DNA of 64,000 bases from RHLJ01 sp965212165 (GTDB lineage: Bacteria; Bacteroidota; Rhodothermia; Balneolales; Balneolaceae). The notes below the pieces were generated by a model. The model searched no databases. It worked only from the letters and a program-made list of their open reading frames with translations, and was not told the DNA's origin. Numbering within the stretch: position 1 is the stretch's first letter; each line of letters begins with the position of its first letter. A program made the position numbers and the translations under genes. This document shows, piece by piece, positions 34,316-42,673 of the stretch. The DNA lies in the NCBI GenBank assembly GCA_965212165.1, contig OZ243096.1, forward strand, positions 3,278,567 to 3,342,566, read 5' to 3'.

Positions 34316-37051
34316 TCAGTTGAATGAAAAGTTGAATCCCACTGAGAAGGTGGTGCCGATCTCGTACTGATTTGTAATAGTACTACCTTGTTTATATGTA
34401 ACATCATCATTAAGAATATTTTCTATACTGATGTTGACAGAGGCTTTACCAAAACTTTTTGTAAAACCTACATCTAGTTTATTGAACGATTGTTCAAATT
34501 CATCATCTGGCTGTTCATTATTTCCAACAGCAGAAATTCTTTTTCCAAAAGTGTTAAATGAAATTGAAAATTCTGAATCTATATTCGGAAGTACATAAAA
34601 TGCATTAGCATTTAGTGTATAGGGAGATTGGCCAAACATTGCTCGTTTTGCATTTGCTTGTCTACCAACTGATGCTCCATCAGCATAGCTCACTTCAGAA
34701 TAAATAAAAGATAGATTTGAGCTCAATCTTAGCCTATCTGTTATATCTTTTCTTCCCTCTAATTCAATTCCGTATAAATTAGCTTCGTCAACGTTATCAT
34801 ATCTAACTTCATTATTTTGAGTAATTCGATAAAATAGCTCGATTGGATTTTCAAACTTTTTATAGAAAGCACTGATAGCAAATAACTCACCAAAATTAGG
34901 ATAAGTTTCCAATCTAATATCATAATTAAAAATCCTTGTACGTTCTAAACTTGGATTACCATAAACTGTTCTTCCACCAACAAAATCTTGAAAGTTGAAA
35001 TTTGATAATTCTCTAAACTCTGGACGAGCTAATGTTATCGAGTATGCCACTCTTAGATTTGTTTTATCAGACGGGCGGAATGTAAGGTTTAAGGCTGGAA
35101 GAAAATCCAATTCATCAATAAGTATATCTCCATTTATGAATTGAGCTGAATTTTCAGTTCTTAAACCAGTTACAATGTTCCATTTATCCGATGGTGACCA
35201 ATTAAATGAAAAATATCCAGCAGCTAATTGTTGCTCACCTTCATAAGAATCTCTTGAACTAGAACTTTCAATTAAATCTAAATTTCCAGCTCTTATATTC
35301 TCACTTGTAAATATTGCCTCAGGAGAAAGTGATTTATCTTCTTGAGGGAAGTTATTTGCGAGGTCTTGGTAAACTAATTTATATGAATCAAAAGTACGAT
35401 CTTTAAATAGACCAAAAGCACCTAATTTAACTGTCAACTTATCCAAAGGTTTTAGTTCTAAATCAAAGCCTGTTGAATAATTGTTGTCATCTTGTAATGA
35501 AAAGAAATGGGTATTCCCTCTGAAAGGAAAAATTACTTCTAGTTCATCAGCACTAGTGCGTGCATATTGAGTTGTTCTACGATCAGGTAGGTCTCTTATC
35601 GCTTTCGAATATGTAAGATTTGCTTCTAATTTAGAAGAAAAGAATTCTTGAAAAAACGTTTCAAAATTCAGTGAAGATGAATAAATCGATCTCCGATCGA
35701 ATTCAGTTACCGTTTGTCGATTGTCATTATCGAAATTATAATAACTGCCTTCAATCTCAGAAAATGTATTGTCGGATGAGTTAGAATATAAATTCTTAAT
35801 CCCTATTTTTGTAACTGATGATGGTTTTACAAAAAGATTAAGCATTGCACTAAGACTTGTTGATTCAGTGCCAGTATTCCTTAAATAATCTGACCCAAGT
35901 AAGACTGTTTGGGTATTTTGATTATAATTGTTGATATAGCGAAAAGTCTCATTTTCTCGAGCATCAGTTGCATATTTATAGCTCAGATTTGAAACAATAC
36001 CGATTGGCATTTTTTCTTCGTTCAATTGATTACTATATGTAATATTGACCTTTTGACTTGGCAAAGAAGTAATATTCTTTGAAGACCATGAACCATTTAA
36101 CTCATCTACAATAGAAGCTGCTTCAGAAGTAGATGTAACCTCACTGTCCTCAACATTTTTTGGCAATTCTCTAAAACCATTATCATAGCCTAGGAAATCG
36201 GTACCACCTCCGTTATAACCTAGATAGTTTTGAAACGTTGAGACTGAATTGACAGATGTAGAGTATGAAATTGATAAGTTTTTTGATTCAGGAAACTCTT
36301 TAGTAATAATTTTTACAGAACCACCTGAAAATTCACCAAACTGGTCTGGTGTAAAGGTTTTCTGTACAAGTATATTATCTACAATACCACTTGATAGAAT
36401 ATCAACTGGTGCTTCTTTTTTATTAGGATTAGTAGAAGGAATAGGGGCACCATTGAGCTGAATATTACTATACCTATTACCCAAACCTCTAACGTAAACA
36501 TCTTTGCCTCCAACAACCGATACACCAGAAACTCGCTTCATTGCAGAACCTACGTTTCCATCTCCAGTCTTTGAAATTTCTTCAGATGAAATCCCATCTT
36601 GAACAGCAACAGATTTCTTTTGTACTGCTAATAGTCCTGCTTCACCACTTTGAATTGCATCTGCGCTTACCACAATTTCATCAAGAAATTCTGATTCTAC
36701 TTGTAAAGCTACATCTAATTTTTTGGATTCTCCTTCTGCTACTACAAGACCTGTAATAGTTTGAGTAGTATATGAAAGATAACTTACAATAATGTTATAA
36801 GTTCCTGCCGATACATTTCTGATGGTGTAATTTCCATCAATATCGGTTGCGGTACCTTTTATGGTACCTTCAATTACAACGTTAACACCAATTAGAGTTT
36901 CACCTGTTTCGGCGTCAACTATGGTACCAACTATTCTTCCAGTATTCTGTGCATGTAAAGTTGAGGTAAAGAGAAATGCAGAGAATACAACTAGTGCTGA
37001 TTTTATTATTTTCACGAATGTGCTGATTATTTTTTGTTCGCTTTTATTCAT
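34316..37051 (-). CDS. TonB-dependent receptor paired with the beta-helix lipoprotein
   Basis: A 911-residue outer-membrane receptor. It has a signal peptide (about 1-35, ending LHAQ), a carboxypeptidase-like regulatory domain (about 38-125, GRIVGTIVDAETGETLIGV), a plug (about 135-255) with MKRVSGVSVVGGKDVYVRGLGNR, the typical TonB-receptor RGLG motif, and a barrel ending FNFSFN with a terminal aromatic-Asn pair. It heads a two-gene operon with the lipoprotein. The substrate is not evident; metal-chelate, phosphate or peptide uptake all remain possible. Confidence 0.92.
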   Translation of the reverse strand: MNKSEQKIISTFVKIIKSALVVFSAFLFTSTLHAQNTGRIVGTIVDAETGETLIGVNVVIEGTIKGTATDIDGNYTIRNVSAGTYNIIVSYLSYTTQTITGLVVAEGESKKLDVALQVESEFLDEIVVSADAIQSGEAGLLAVQKKSVAVQDGISSEEISKTGDGNVGSAMKRVSGVSVVGGKDVYVRGLGNRYSNIQLNGAPIPSTNPNKKEAPVDILSSGIVDNILVQKTFTPDQFGEFSGGSVKIITKEFPESKNLSISYSTSVNSVSTFQNYLGYNGGGTDFLGYDNGFRELPKNVEDSEVTSTSEAASIVDELNGSWSSKNITSLPSQKVNITYSNQLNEEKMPIGIVSNLSYKYATDARENETFRYINNYNQNTQTVLLGSDYLRNTGTESTSLSAMLNLFVKPSSVTKIGIKNLYSNSSDNTFSEIEGSYYNFDNDNRQTVTEFDRRSIYSSSLNFETFFQEFFSSKLEANLTYSKAIRDLPDRRTTQYARTSADELEVIFPFRGNTHFFSLQDDNNYSTGFDLELKPLDKLTVKLGAFGLFKDRTFDSYKLVYQDLANNFPQEDKSLSPEAIFTSENIRAGNLDLIESSSSRDSYEGEQQLAAGYFSFNWSPSDKWNIVTGLRTENSAQFINGDILIDELDFLPALNLTFRPSDKTNLRVAYSITLARPEFRELSNFNFQDFVGGRTVYGNPSLERTRIFNYDIRLETYPNFGELFAISAFYKKFENPIELFYRITQNNEVRYDNVDEANLYGIELEGRKDITDRLRLSSNLSFIYSEVSYADGASVGRQANAKRAMFGQSPYTLNANAFYVLPNIDSEFSISFNTFGKRISAVGNNEQPDDEFEQSFNKLDVGFTKSFGKASVNISIENILNDDVTYKQGSTITNQYEIGTTFSVGFNFSFN

Positions 37052-37167
37052 TGCGACACAAAGTTAACACACTCGAGTTTCTGTACTGTTATCTGGGCTT
37101 TATCCTTTTGTTACCTCTACATTTTCCTAATGTTAACACTATATTATCAAAATATTAACAGGGCTGT

Positions 37168-39270
37168 CTACTCACTCTCTTTCTTTGTTTCTTCTGTTGT
37201 TTTGCTTTCAGAAGGTTCAGCATCTTCTTCTTTCTTTTCAACCTTCTTAGGCTTTTTCTTTGCAGTTGTTTTCTTTTTTACTACAGGTTTTTTTTCTTTA
37301 GCGTCTTCATCCTTCTTCTCCCCATTAGTGAATTCTTCATAGGTTGTAAGATGTACAAATGGTCTTTTTCCTATTAGTCTTTCAATATCACCTTGGAATA
37401 AGATTTCTTTCTCTAATAACTCTTTAGCAAGTATCTCAAGTTCTTTCTTTTTACTTTTTAGAAGCTTTAAAGATCTCTTATATGCTTCATCAATAATCTT
37501 TTTTACTTCCTCATCAATGATAGTAGCCGTTGCATCTGAATATGGCTTATTGAATGTGTAGTCGCTTTGTTTAGAATCATAAAAAGATATGTTTCCAATT
37601 TTATCATTCATACCATATACAGTTACAATACTGTAAGCCATTTTTGTGATGCGTTCCAGATCACTAAGTGCACCTGTAGAAATTTTACCAAAGATAATTT
37701 CTTCAGCAGCTCTACCACCAAGAGTCATACACATCTGATCTAATAACTGTTCTGTTTGATGTAAAAACTGCTCTTTTGGTAAATATTGTGCATAACCAAG
37801 AGCGGCAAGTCCACGAGGAACTATAGATACTTTAACCAATGGATCAGCATGCTCTAAGAACCAACCTGCAACAGCATGTCCCGCCTCATGATATGCTACA
37901 ATTTTCTTCTCTTCTGGTGATATGATTTTATTCTTTTTCTCAAGGCCACCAATTACACGATCAATTGCACTTTGAAAATCTATCATATCAACTGCCTTTT
38001 TGTTACTTCGGGCAGCTATCAAAGCAGCTTCATTACATACATTAGCAATTTCAGCACCAGCAAAACCTGGAGTTTGAGCAGCTAATTTTTTTGGATCAAC
38101 TTCTTTATGAAGTTTTAATGGCTTCAAATGTACATTGAATATTGCTTCACGACCATTTATATCTGGTTTATCGATGCTAATTTGGCGATCAAAACGACCA
38201 GGTCTTAATAATGCACTATCTAATACATCTGGTCTGTTAGTAGCAGCCAAGATTATTACACCCGAGTCGGTGGCAAAGCCATCCATCTCAACTAATAGAG
38301 AATTCAATGTATTCTCTCGCTCATCATTTGAACCTGGCATTTGACCTTTACCACGTGAGCGACCGATAGCATCGATCTCATCAATAAATACAATACATGG
38401 AGCTTTTTCTTTAGCTTGCTTAAATAGATCTCGAACACGTGCTGCACCAACCCCAACAAACATTTCCACAAAATCAGAACCTGAAAGTGAAAAGAAAGGT
38501 ACTTCAGCTTCACCAGCTACAGCTTTAGCTAATAGTGTTTTACCAGTACCTGGAGCACCTACAAGTAAAGCTCCCTTTGGAATTTTACCACCTAGATTTG
38601 TAAACTTGTCTGGTGTTTTAAGAAAATCTACAATCTCTTTTACTTCTTCTTTTGCTTCTTCAAGCCCTGCGATATCTTTAAAGGTAATTTTTGTATCACT
38701 TTGTTGATCATAAAGTGCCGCTTTATTTTTACCTATGTTTAGTACTTGTTGACCAGGATTCATTTTTCTAAAAATGAATACCCAGAATGCTACCGCAAGC
38801 GCAATCATGATCAACCACATGAATACACCGCTAAACCATTCCTCTTCTATGCGGACTTCATACTCCACATTATTTTCATCGAGTATTGGTCGAATTTCAT
38901 CACCAGGGAGCATTGTAGTTACAAAAGCTCTGAATTCTTCAGTACTGGTAGGATTTAAATTTAAGGGGTTCTCATCTTGGATAGGTGCTTGTACAATTCC
39001 ATCTTGAATGGCTTTGTCATTATACTTTCCATAAATATTTACACCATTCTTAATTATGATTTCTTCAATATAACCTCCTTTAACATCATTTAAGAACTTA
39101 CTGTATTTGATGTCATTTCCACCTTCTGGGTTCAAGAACATAAATTGAACAAAAATTAGTAATAGAATTATTACTAAAAATCCCCAAGTTGGAAATTTAG
39201 GATTTGAACCTTTTTGAGATCCTAATGGTGTTTTAATCTGCTTTTTTGGTGTGGGCTTTTTATCGGCCAT
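37168..39270 (-). CDS. ftsH: ATP-dependent zinc metalloprotease FtsH
   Basis: FtsH is a membrane-bound AAA+ protease for misfolded membrane proteins and short-lived regulators. The 700-residue protein has membrane segments at about 29-46 and 147-167, Walker A GAPGTGKT (238-245), Walker B FIDEID (295-300), the second region of homology around ATNRPDVLDSALLRPGRFD (343-361), and the zinc site HEAGH (461-465). The last about 60 residues are a low-complexity Lys/Glu tail, longer than in E. coli. It precedes no folate or tilS gene here and appears monocistronic. Confidence 0.98.
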   Translation of the reverse strand: MADKKPTPKKQIKTPLGSQKGSNPKFPTWGFLVIILLLIFVQFMFLNPEGGNDIKYSKFLNDVKGGYIEEIIIKNGVNIYGKYNDKAIQDGIVQAPIQDENPLNLNPTSTEEFRAFVTTMLPGDEIRPILDENNVEYEVRIEEEWFSGVFMWLIMIALAVAFWVFIFRKMNPGQQVLNIGKNKAALYDQQSDTKITFKDIAGLEEAKEEVKEIVDFLKTPDKFTNLGGKIPKGALLVGAPGTGKTLLAKAVAGEAEVPFFSLSGSDFVEMFVGVGAARVRDLFKQAKEKAPCIVFIDEIDAIGRSRGKGQMPGSNDERENTLNSLLVEMDGFATDSGVIILAATNRPDVLDSALLRPGRFDRQISIDKPDINGREAIFNVHLKPLKLHKEVDPKKLAAQTPGFAGAEIANVCNEAALIAARSNKKAVDMIDFQSAIDRVIGGLEKKNKIISPEEKKIVAYHEAGHAVAGWFLEHADPLVKVSIVPRGLAALGYAQYLPKEQFLHQTEQLLDQMCMTLGGRAAEEIIFGKISTGALSDLERITKMAYSIVTVYGMNDKIGNISFYDSKQSDYTFNKPYSDATATIIDEEVKKIIDEAYKRSLKLLKSKKKELEILAKELLEKEILFQGDIERLIGKRPFVHLTTYEEFTNGEKKDEDAKEKKPVVKKKTTAKKKPKKVEKKEEDAEPSESKTTEETKKESE

Positions 39271-39370
39271 TAATGCTTAGTCTAAATTTTTTTCAATATA
39301 GCGAATAACAAATATTTTTCTAGCTGTACTAGACAACATAGATTTGGCAAAAAACGTGCCACTAGTTTTA

Positions 39371-40399
39371 TTATGACAAATCATCAAAACTTACTACATC
39401 ACCTTCTGCAGTTTGCATTAATAATCCTTCATCTTTTGGCGTCATCCTACCTATAACAGTAAAGTCTTTAAAATGTTCTATAAGTTTCTCTACCTGCTTT
39501 TCACTTAGTGTGAAAAGTAGTTCTAAATCTTCACCACCAAATAATGCATAACGGTCTACGTCTTCTTCCATTTCGTCTGCAACATGTCGTGTTTCAATCG
39601 CAATAGGTAGCGTTGCTTGATATAAATATGCCCCTAGATCAGATGAAGTACATATCTCTGTCAATTCGTTTACAATACCTTGTGTAATATCAATCATTGA
39701 ACTTGGAACAATTCTATTTTTTCCTAGTTCTTCAATTACTTCTTGCCTTGCTTCTGGCATCAATTGTCTCTGAACAACAAATTTATAGTCTTCAAGATCA
39801 GGTTGAATAGCATCACTGCCATGTTGTTCCCAGAATTTTTTCTCGCGCATTAAGATTCTTAACCCTGCAATTGCACCACCTACGTCACCAGTAACACATA
39901 TTGCATCACCTATTCTTGCGCCACTTCTATAAGTAATATTCTTAGGTTCTACTTCTCCATAAACACTAACTGAAATAACCATATGGTTGTGATTCCCTGT
40001 TAAATCACCACCAACAACTTCTACATTATATTTTTTACATGCGTTATCGATTCCAGCATATAAATCTTTAACCATTTGAACGGATAAACGATTAGGTAAT
40101 GCTAGATTTAGCATTATTGAAGTTGGATTTCCATTCATTGCATAAATATCACTGACACTTGCTGAAATGATCTTAAAACCAAAGTGAGTAAATGGCGTAT
40201 ATGACGGATCGAAGTCGACACCTTCAACAAAAGTGTCAGTACTTAAAAGAATATGTGATCCTTTCTCATGCTTGATTACAGCGGCATCATCTCCGAGACC
40301 TAAAATTGTGGAATCTTGTTGTTTACCTTTAAATACAGAAAGTTCATCAAGTAACCCTTTTCTGCCAATGCTTTGTATTGTAATAAATTCTTCTGACAT
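39371..40399 (-). CDS. thiL: Thiamine-monophosphate kinase
   Basis: ThiL phosphorylates thiamine monophosphate to the active cofactor TPP. The protein (342 residues from the start I prefer) has the AIRS/PurM-like fold signatures: LGLGDDAAVI near the N terminus, LLSTDTFVEGVDF, VSDIYAMNG, and VEVVGGDLTG. An ATG nine codons further upstream would begin inside the stem of a strong terminator, so MSEEFITIQS at 40399 is taken as the start. No thi operon surrounds it and I see no TPP riboswitch. Confidence 0.94.
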   Translation of the reverse strand: MSEEFITIQSIGRKGLLDELSVFKGKQQDSTILGLGDDAAVIKHEKGSHILLSTDTFVEGVDFDPSYTPFTHFGFKIISASVSDIYAMNGNPTSIMLNLALPNRLSVQMVKDLYAGIDNACKKYNVEVVGGDLTGNHNHMVISVSVYGEVEPKNITYRSGARIGDAICVTGDVGGAIAGLRILMREKKFWEQHGSDAIQPDLEDYKFVVQRQLMPEARQEVIEELGKNRIVPSSMIDITQGIVNELTEICTSSDLGAYLYQATLPIAIETRHVADEMEEDVDRYALFGGEDLELLFTLSEKQVEKLIEHFKDFTVIGRMTPKDEGLLMQTAEGDVVSFDDLS

Positions 40400-40412
40400 A
40401 GTATTTATATAA

Positions 40413-40445
40413 AAAAACCAGCACATAAGATATGTGCTGGTTTTT
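40413..40445. terminator. Strong terminator between the exbD gene and thiL
   Basis: A perfect 15-bp stem, AAAAACCAGCACATA (40413-40427) with TATGTGCTGGTTTTT (40431-40445), closes on a 3-base loop. The T-run on the minus strand ends the ExbB/ExbD operon before thiL. Confidence 0.93.
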
Positions 40446-40466
40446 AATTTTCTCTAAACCGAATTT

Positions 40467-40913
40467 CTAATCTTCTCGCTTAGTAGAATAATTAATTCTG
40501 AAAGTACCAGCTTGTTGAAGTTCTTTCTGAACATCAGTTAACAAACCAAATTCTGAATTTTGATCTACTCGCAAAGAAACAATTAATCGAGGTTCTTCAA
40601 TTAATTTATCATACATGATATTTCGGATTGCTCCAATATCATCAACTATTGAATCATCGATTTGTACTTTGTCCTCTCCAAGTTTGTTTTGAGGTAATCG
40701 TTCTGGTCCCATATAAATATAAGATACCAAACGTTTCTCTTCGATCTTCTCAATGTTATTCGCTTTGGTAAGATCAAGTTTAACTTTAAGAGTAACTTCA
40801 CGAAGTACAGTTGTTACCATGAAGAAGAATAAAAGCATGAATACAACATCAGGCATTGCTGAAGTAGGCACTTCTTGCTTTGTTCCGGCTTGTTTCTTTT
40901 TAAAATGAGCCAT
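40467..40913 (-). CDS. ExbD/TolR-family biopolymer transport protein, copy 2
   Basis: A 148-residue bitopic protein that, with ExbB, converts proton-motive force into force on TonB-type partners. The N terminus is basic and cytoplasmic; one membrane helix (about 20-40) holds the conserved Asp in SAMPDVVFMLLFFFM, the proton-carrying residue of ExbD/TolR. The periplasmic domain ends in LQQAGTFRINYSTK. It follows the first exbD by 2 bases. Two divergent ExbD copies behind one ExbB are common in Bacteroidota. Confidence 0.92.
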   Translation of the reverse strand: MAHFKKKQAGTKQEVPTSAMPDVVFMLLFFFMVTTVLREVTLKVKLDLTKANNIEKIEEKRLVSYIYMGPERLPQNKLGEDKVQIDDSIVDDIGAIRNIMYDKLIEEPRLIVSLRVDQNSEFGLLTDVQKELQQAGTFRINYSTKRED

Positions 40914-40915
40914 AA

Positions 40916-41458
40916 TTAACTATCCGGTTCTGCGATTGAAATTTTCTTTGGATACATATCTTTGATTTGCTCCTGTTGAGGGCTGTTCTCAACTAATCGT
41001 GCATATTCAACACCATAATTAGCTCTTGAAGCAGCATCTCTTAACTCTTTATACGCAGACATAACTTCATCTAACATATCAATATAGATATTGTATGGAG
41101 TTTCACGTTGTGTTTTAAGAGAAACAATGGCAGCCTCAGGTGACATAGATAGCTCTTCATTGTTTGTTGGATTATCAATGAACTCAATCAACTTGTCTTT
41201 AACTTCGTTGATTGAAACAGGTTGTTCATCCATAAGGATAAGACCCTGTGCATTAACAAGAACATTCATCAAATTTCTTTCACGAATCGGTGGTGGATCT
41301 ACTTCTTCATCTAAAGGTGGAGGAAGTACCATACCAATTCCAGTATCCACATTTATAGTTGTGGTTACGAGAAAGAAAATAAGAAGTAAGAAAGCAATAT
41401 CCGCCATAGACGAACCATTGATCTCTGCACCTTCTCTTTCGCGTTTTTTAAGTAGCAT
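40916..41458 (-). CDS. ExbD/TolR-family biopolymer transport protein, copy 1
   Basis: A 180-residue ExbD homologue. The membrane helix (about 18-38) contains the motif SSMADIAFLLLIFFLVTTT with the functional Asp near residue 20. A proline-rich stretch LPPPLDEEVDPPPI follows the helix and probably spans periplasm toward the wall. The C-terminal domain is larger than that of copy 2, ends KISIAEPDS, and includes a long MLDEVMSAYKELRDAA helix. It lies 12 bases after a small membrane protein gene and is translated ahead of copy 2. Confidence 0.92.
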   Translation of the reverse strand: MLLKKREREGAEINGSSMADIAFLLLIFFLVTTTINVDTGIGMVLPPPLDEEVDPPPIRERNLMNVLVNAQGLILMDEQPVSINEVKDKLIEFIDNPTNNEELSMSPEAAIVSLKTQRETPYNIYIDMLDEVMSAYKELRDAASRANYGVEYARLVENSPQQEQIKDMYPKKISIAEPDS

Positions 41459-41470
41459 ATCTATGCTCCA

Positions 41471-41752
41471 TTAAAATTTAAAAGTACCACGTATTCCTGT
41501 AAGAAATACCGAGGCTACCATTATACCCATCATAATCCCTGCTGTCATTACACCAGCTTTAGCAAAAGGAAGTTCAGTTCCTTGAACAATTAGGTATGAT
41601 ATACCGAAGATCACAAAGGGTATGGCCATAATGCCAATTCTTTTTAAGTCTTGCTTACCTTGGCTCATTGACTTAATTCCAGATATTATTGTAGCAATAA
41701 TACCAAGACCAATAAGACCAAAGGCTCCAATAACGGCTATTTGAACAATCAT
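41471..41752 (-). CDS. Small membrane protein of the exb operon, unknown function
   Basis: A 93-residue protein with three predicted membrane helices (about 4-24, 39-58, 66-87) joined by a short polar loop KSMSQGKQDLKR. I do not recognise a named family. It lies between exbB and the first exbD with 28- and 12-base gaps, so it is part of the operon and likely associates with the ExbB/ExbD motor. The frame is well supported by context, spacing and regular membrane topology, not by homology. Confidence 0.8.
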   Translation of the reverse strand: MIVQIAVIGAFGLIGLGIIATIISGIKSMSQGKQDLKRIGIMAIPFVIFGISYLIVQGTELPFAKAGVMTAGIMMGIMVASVFLTGIRGTFKF

Positions 41753-41780
41753 ATTATCTCCTTTGAGTTTAAATTATTGA

Positions 41781-42509
41781 TTATTCTTCAGTAGTATCGT
41801 CAGCAGGAGCGATAAGCGGCTTACCTTCTTGCAATAAAATAATAGAATCGATAAGTGTAATTGAGCTTTCTTCCATCTCAGCAATTAGTCTATCAATTTT
41901 AGACACACAATAGTTGTATCCAATTTGAAGGATAATACCTGCAATAAGACCACCAGCTGTAGTTAGAAGGGCAACTTTAATACCACCCGCTACAATACTA
42001 GGAGAAATGTCGGAAGCAGCTTCAATATCATCAAATGCAGCAATCATACCTACTACCGTTCCTAGGAAACCAAATAGTGGGGCAATGGCAATAAATAATG
42101 ACAGCCAAACAAGACCTCTTTCAAGGAAACTCATTTCAATTGAACCATATGCAGCAATTGCTTTTTCTGCAGCATCAATTCCTTCATGAGCGCGCATTAG
42201 ACCAGCCTGGAAAACTGATGCAACTGGACCGCGAGTTTGAGCACAAAGTTGCTCTGCAGCTTCAACTCCACCTTCTTGTAACGCTTCTTGTACGCTAACG
42301 ATGAATTTACGTGTGTTGATATCCGCAAGGTTTAGTGTAATAATTCTTTCTAGGAAAATGGCAAGACCTAAGATCAATGTGATCAATACTGGCCACATCC
42401 ACCCTCCGTCGTTACCTTGGTTAAATTTCTCTACGATTAAATTGAAAAAGCCGGCGTCTGCAGCTGGGGCTTGTAAAAGAAATAGAGCAATCGACGATGC
42501 CATGTTCAC
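41781..42509 (-). CDS. exbB: ExbB/MotA/TolQ-family proton channel protein
   Basis: ExbB forms the pentameric stator of the TonB-energising motor. The 242-residue protein has an N-terminal hydrophobic segment, a helix (about 38-55, WMWPVLITLILGLAIFLERI), and the conserved pair of helices carrying FLGTVVGMIAAFDDI (about 149-163) and AGGIKVALLTTAGGLIAGI (about 173-191), the family's proton-path region. It opens the minus-strand operon exbB, small protein, exbD, exbD and probably serves the two TonB receptors in this window. The start could be Met1 or Met3. Confidence 0.95.
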   Translation of the reverse strand: MNMASSIALFLLQAPAADAGFFNLIVEKFNQGNDGGWMWPVLITLILGLAIFLERIITLNLADINTRKFIVSVQEALQEGGVEAAEQLCAQTRGPVASVFQAGLMRAHEGIDAAEKAIAAYGSIEMSFLERGLVWLSLFIAIAPLFGFLGTVVGMIAAFDDIEAASDISPSIVAGGIKVALLTTAGGLIAGIILQIGYNYCVSKIDRLIAEMEESSITLIDSIILLQEGKPLIAPADDTTEE

Positions 42510-42673
42510 TCCGATTATTTTTTAATTGTTAGTATCTAAAATTAGTGAATCAAAAGGATAGGTCATTTTGAAATAAATGTCAAAGTAGTAAAGCATCAAA
42601 AAGTTAACTTTTAATTAAGAATAACTGCTTTTTTACTCCTTTTAATATTATACATCAAAGTTCTCTTTTGTTG

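Noticed and set aside
37034..37342. Open frame antisense to the ftsH 3' end
   Set aside because: Its Ser/Phe-rich product mirrors the Lys/Glu-rich codons of the FtsH tail, so it is a composition shadow with no start context.
40400..40466. A TPP riboswitch before thiL
   Set aside because: The strong stem there is a simple 15-bp hairpin with a T-run, i.e. the terminator of the preceding exb operon, without thi-box features.
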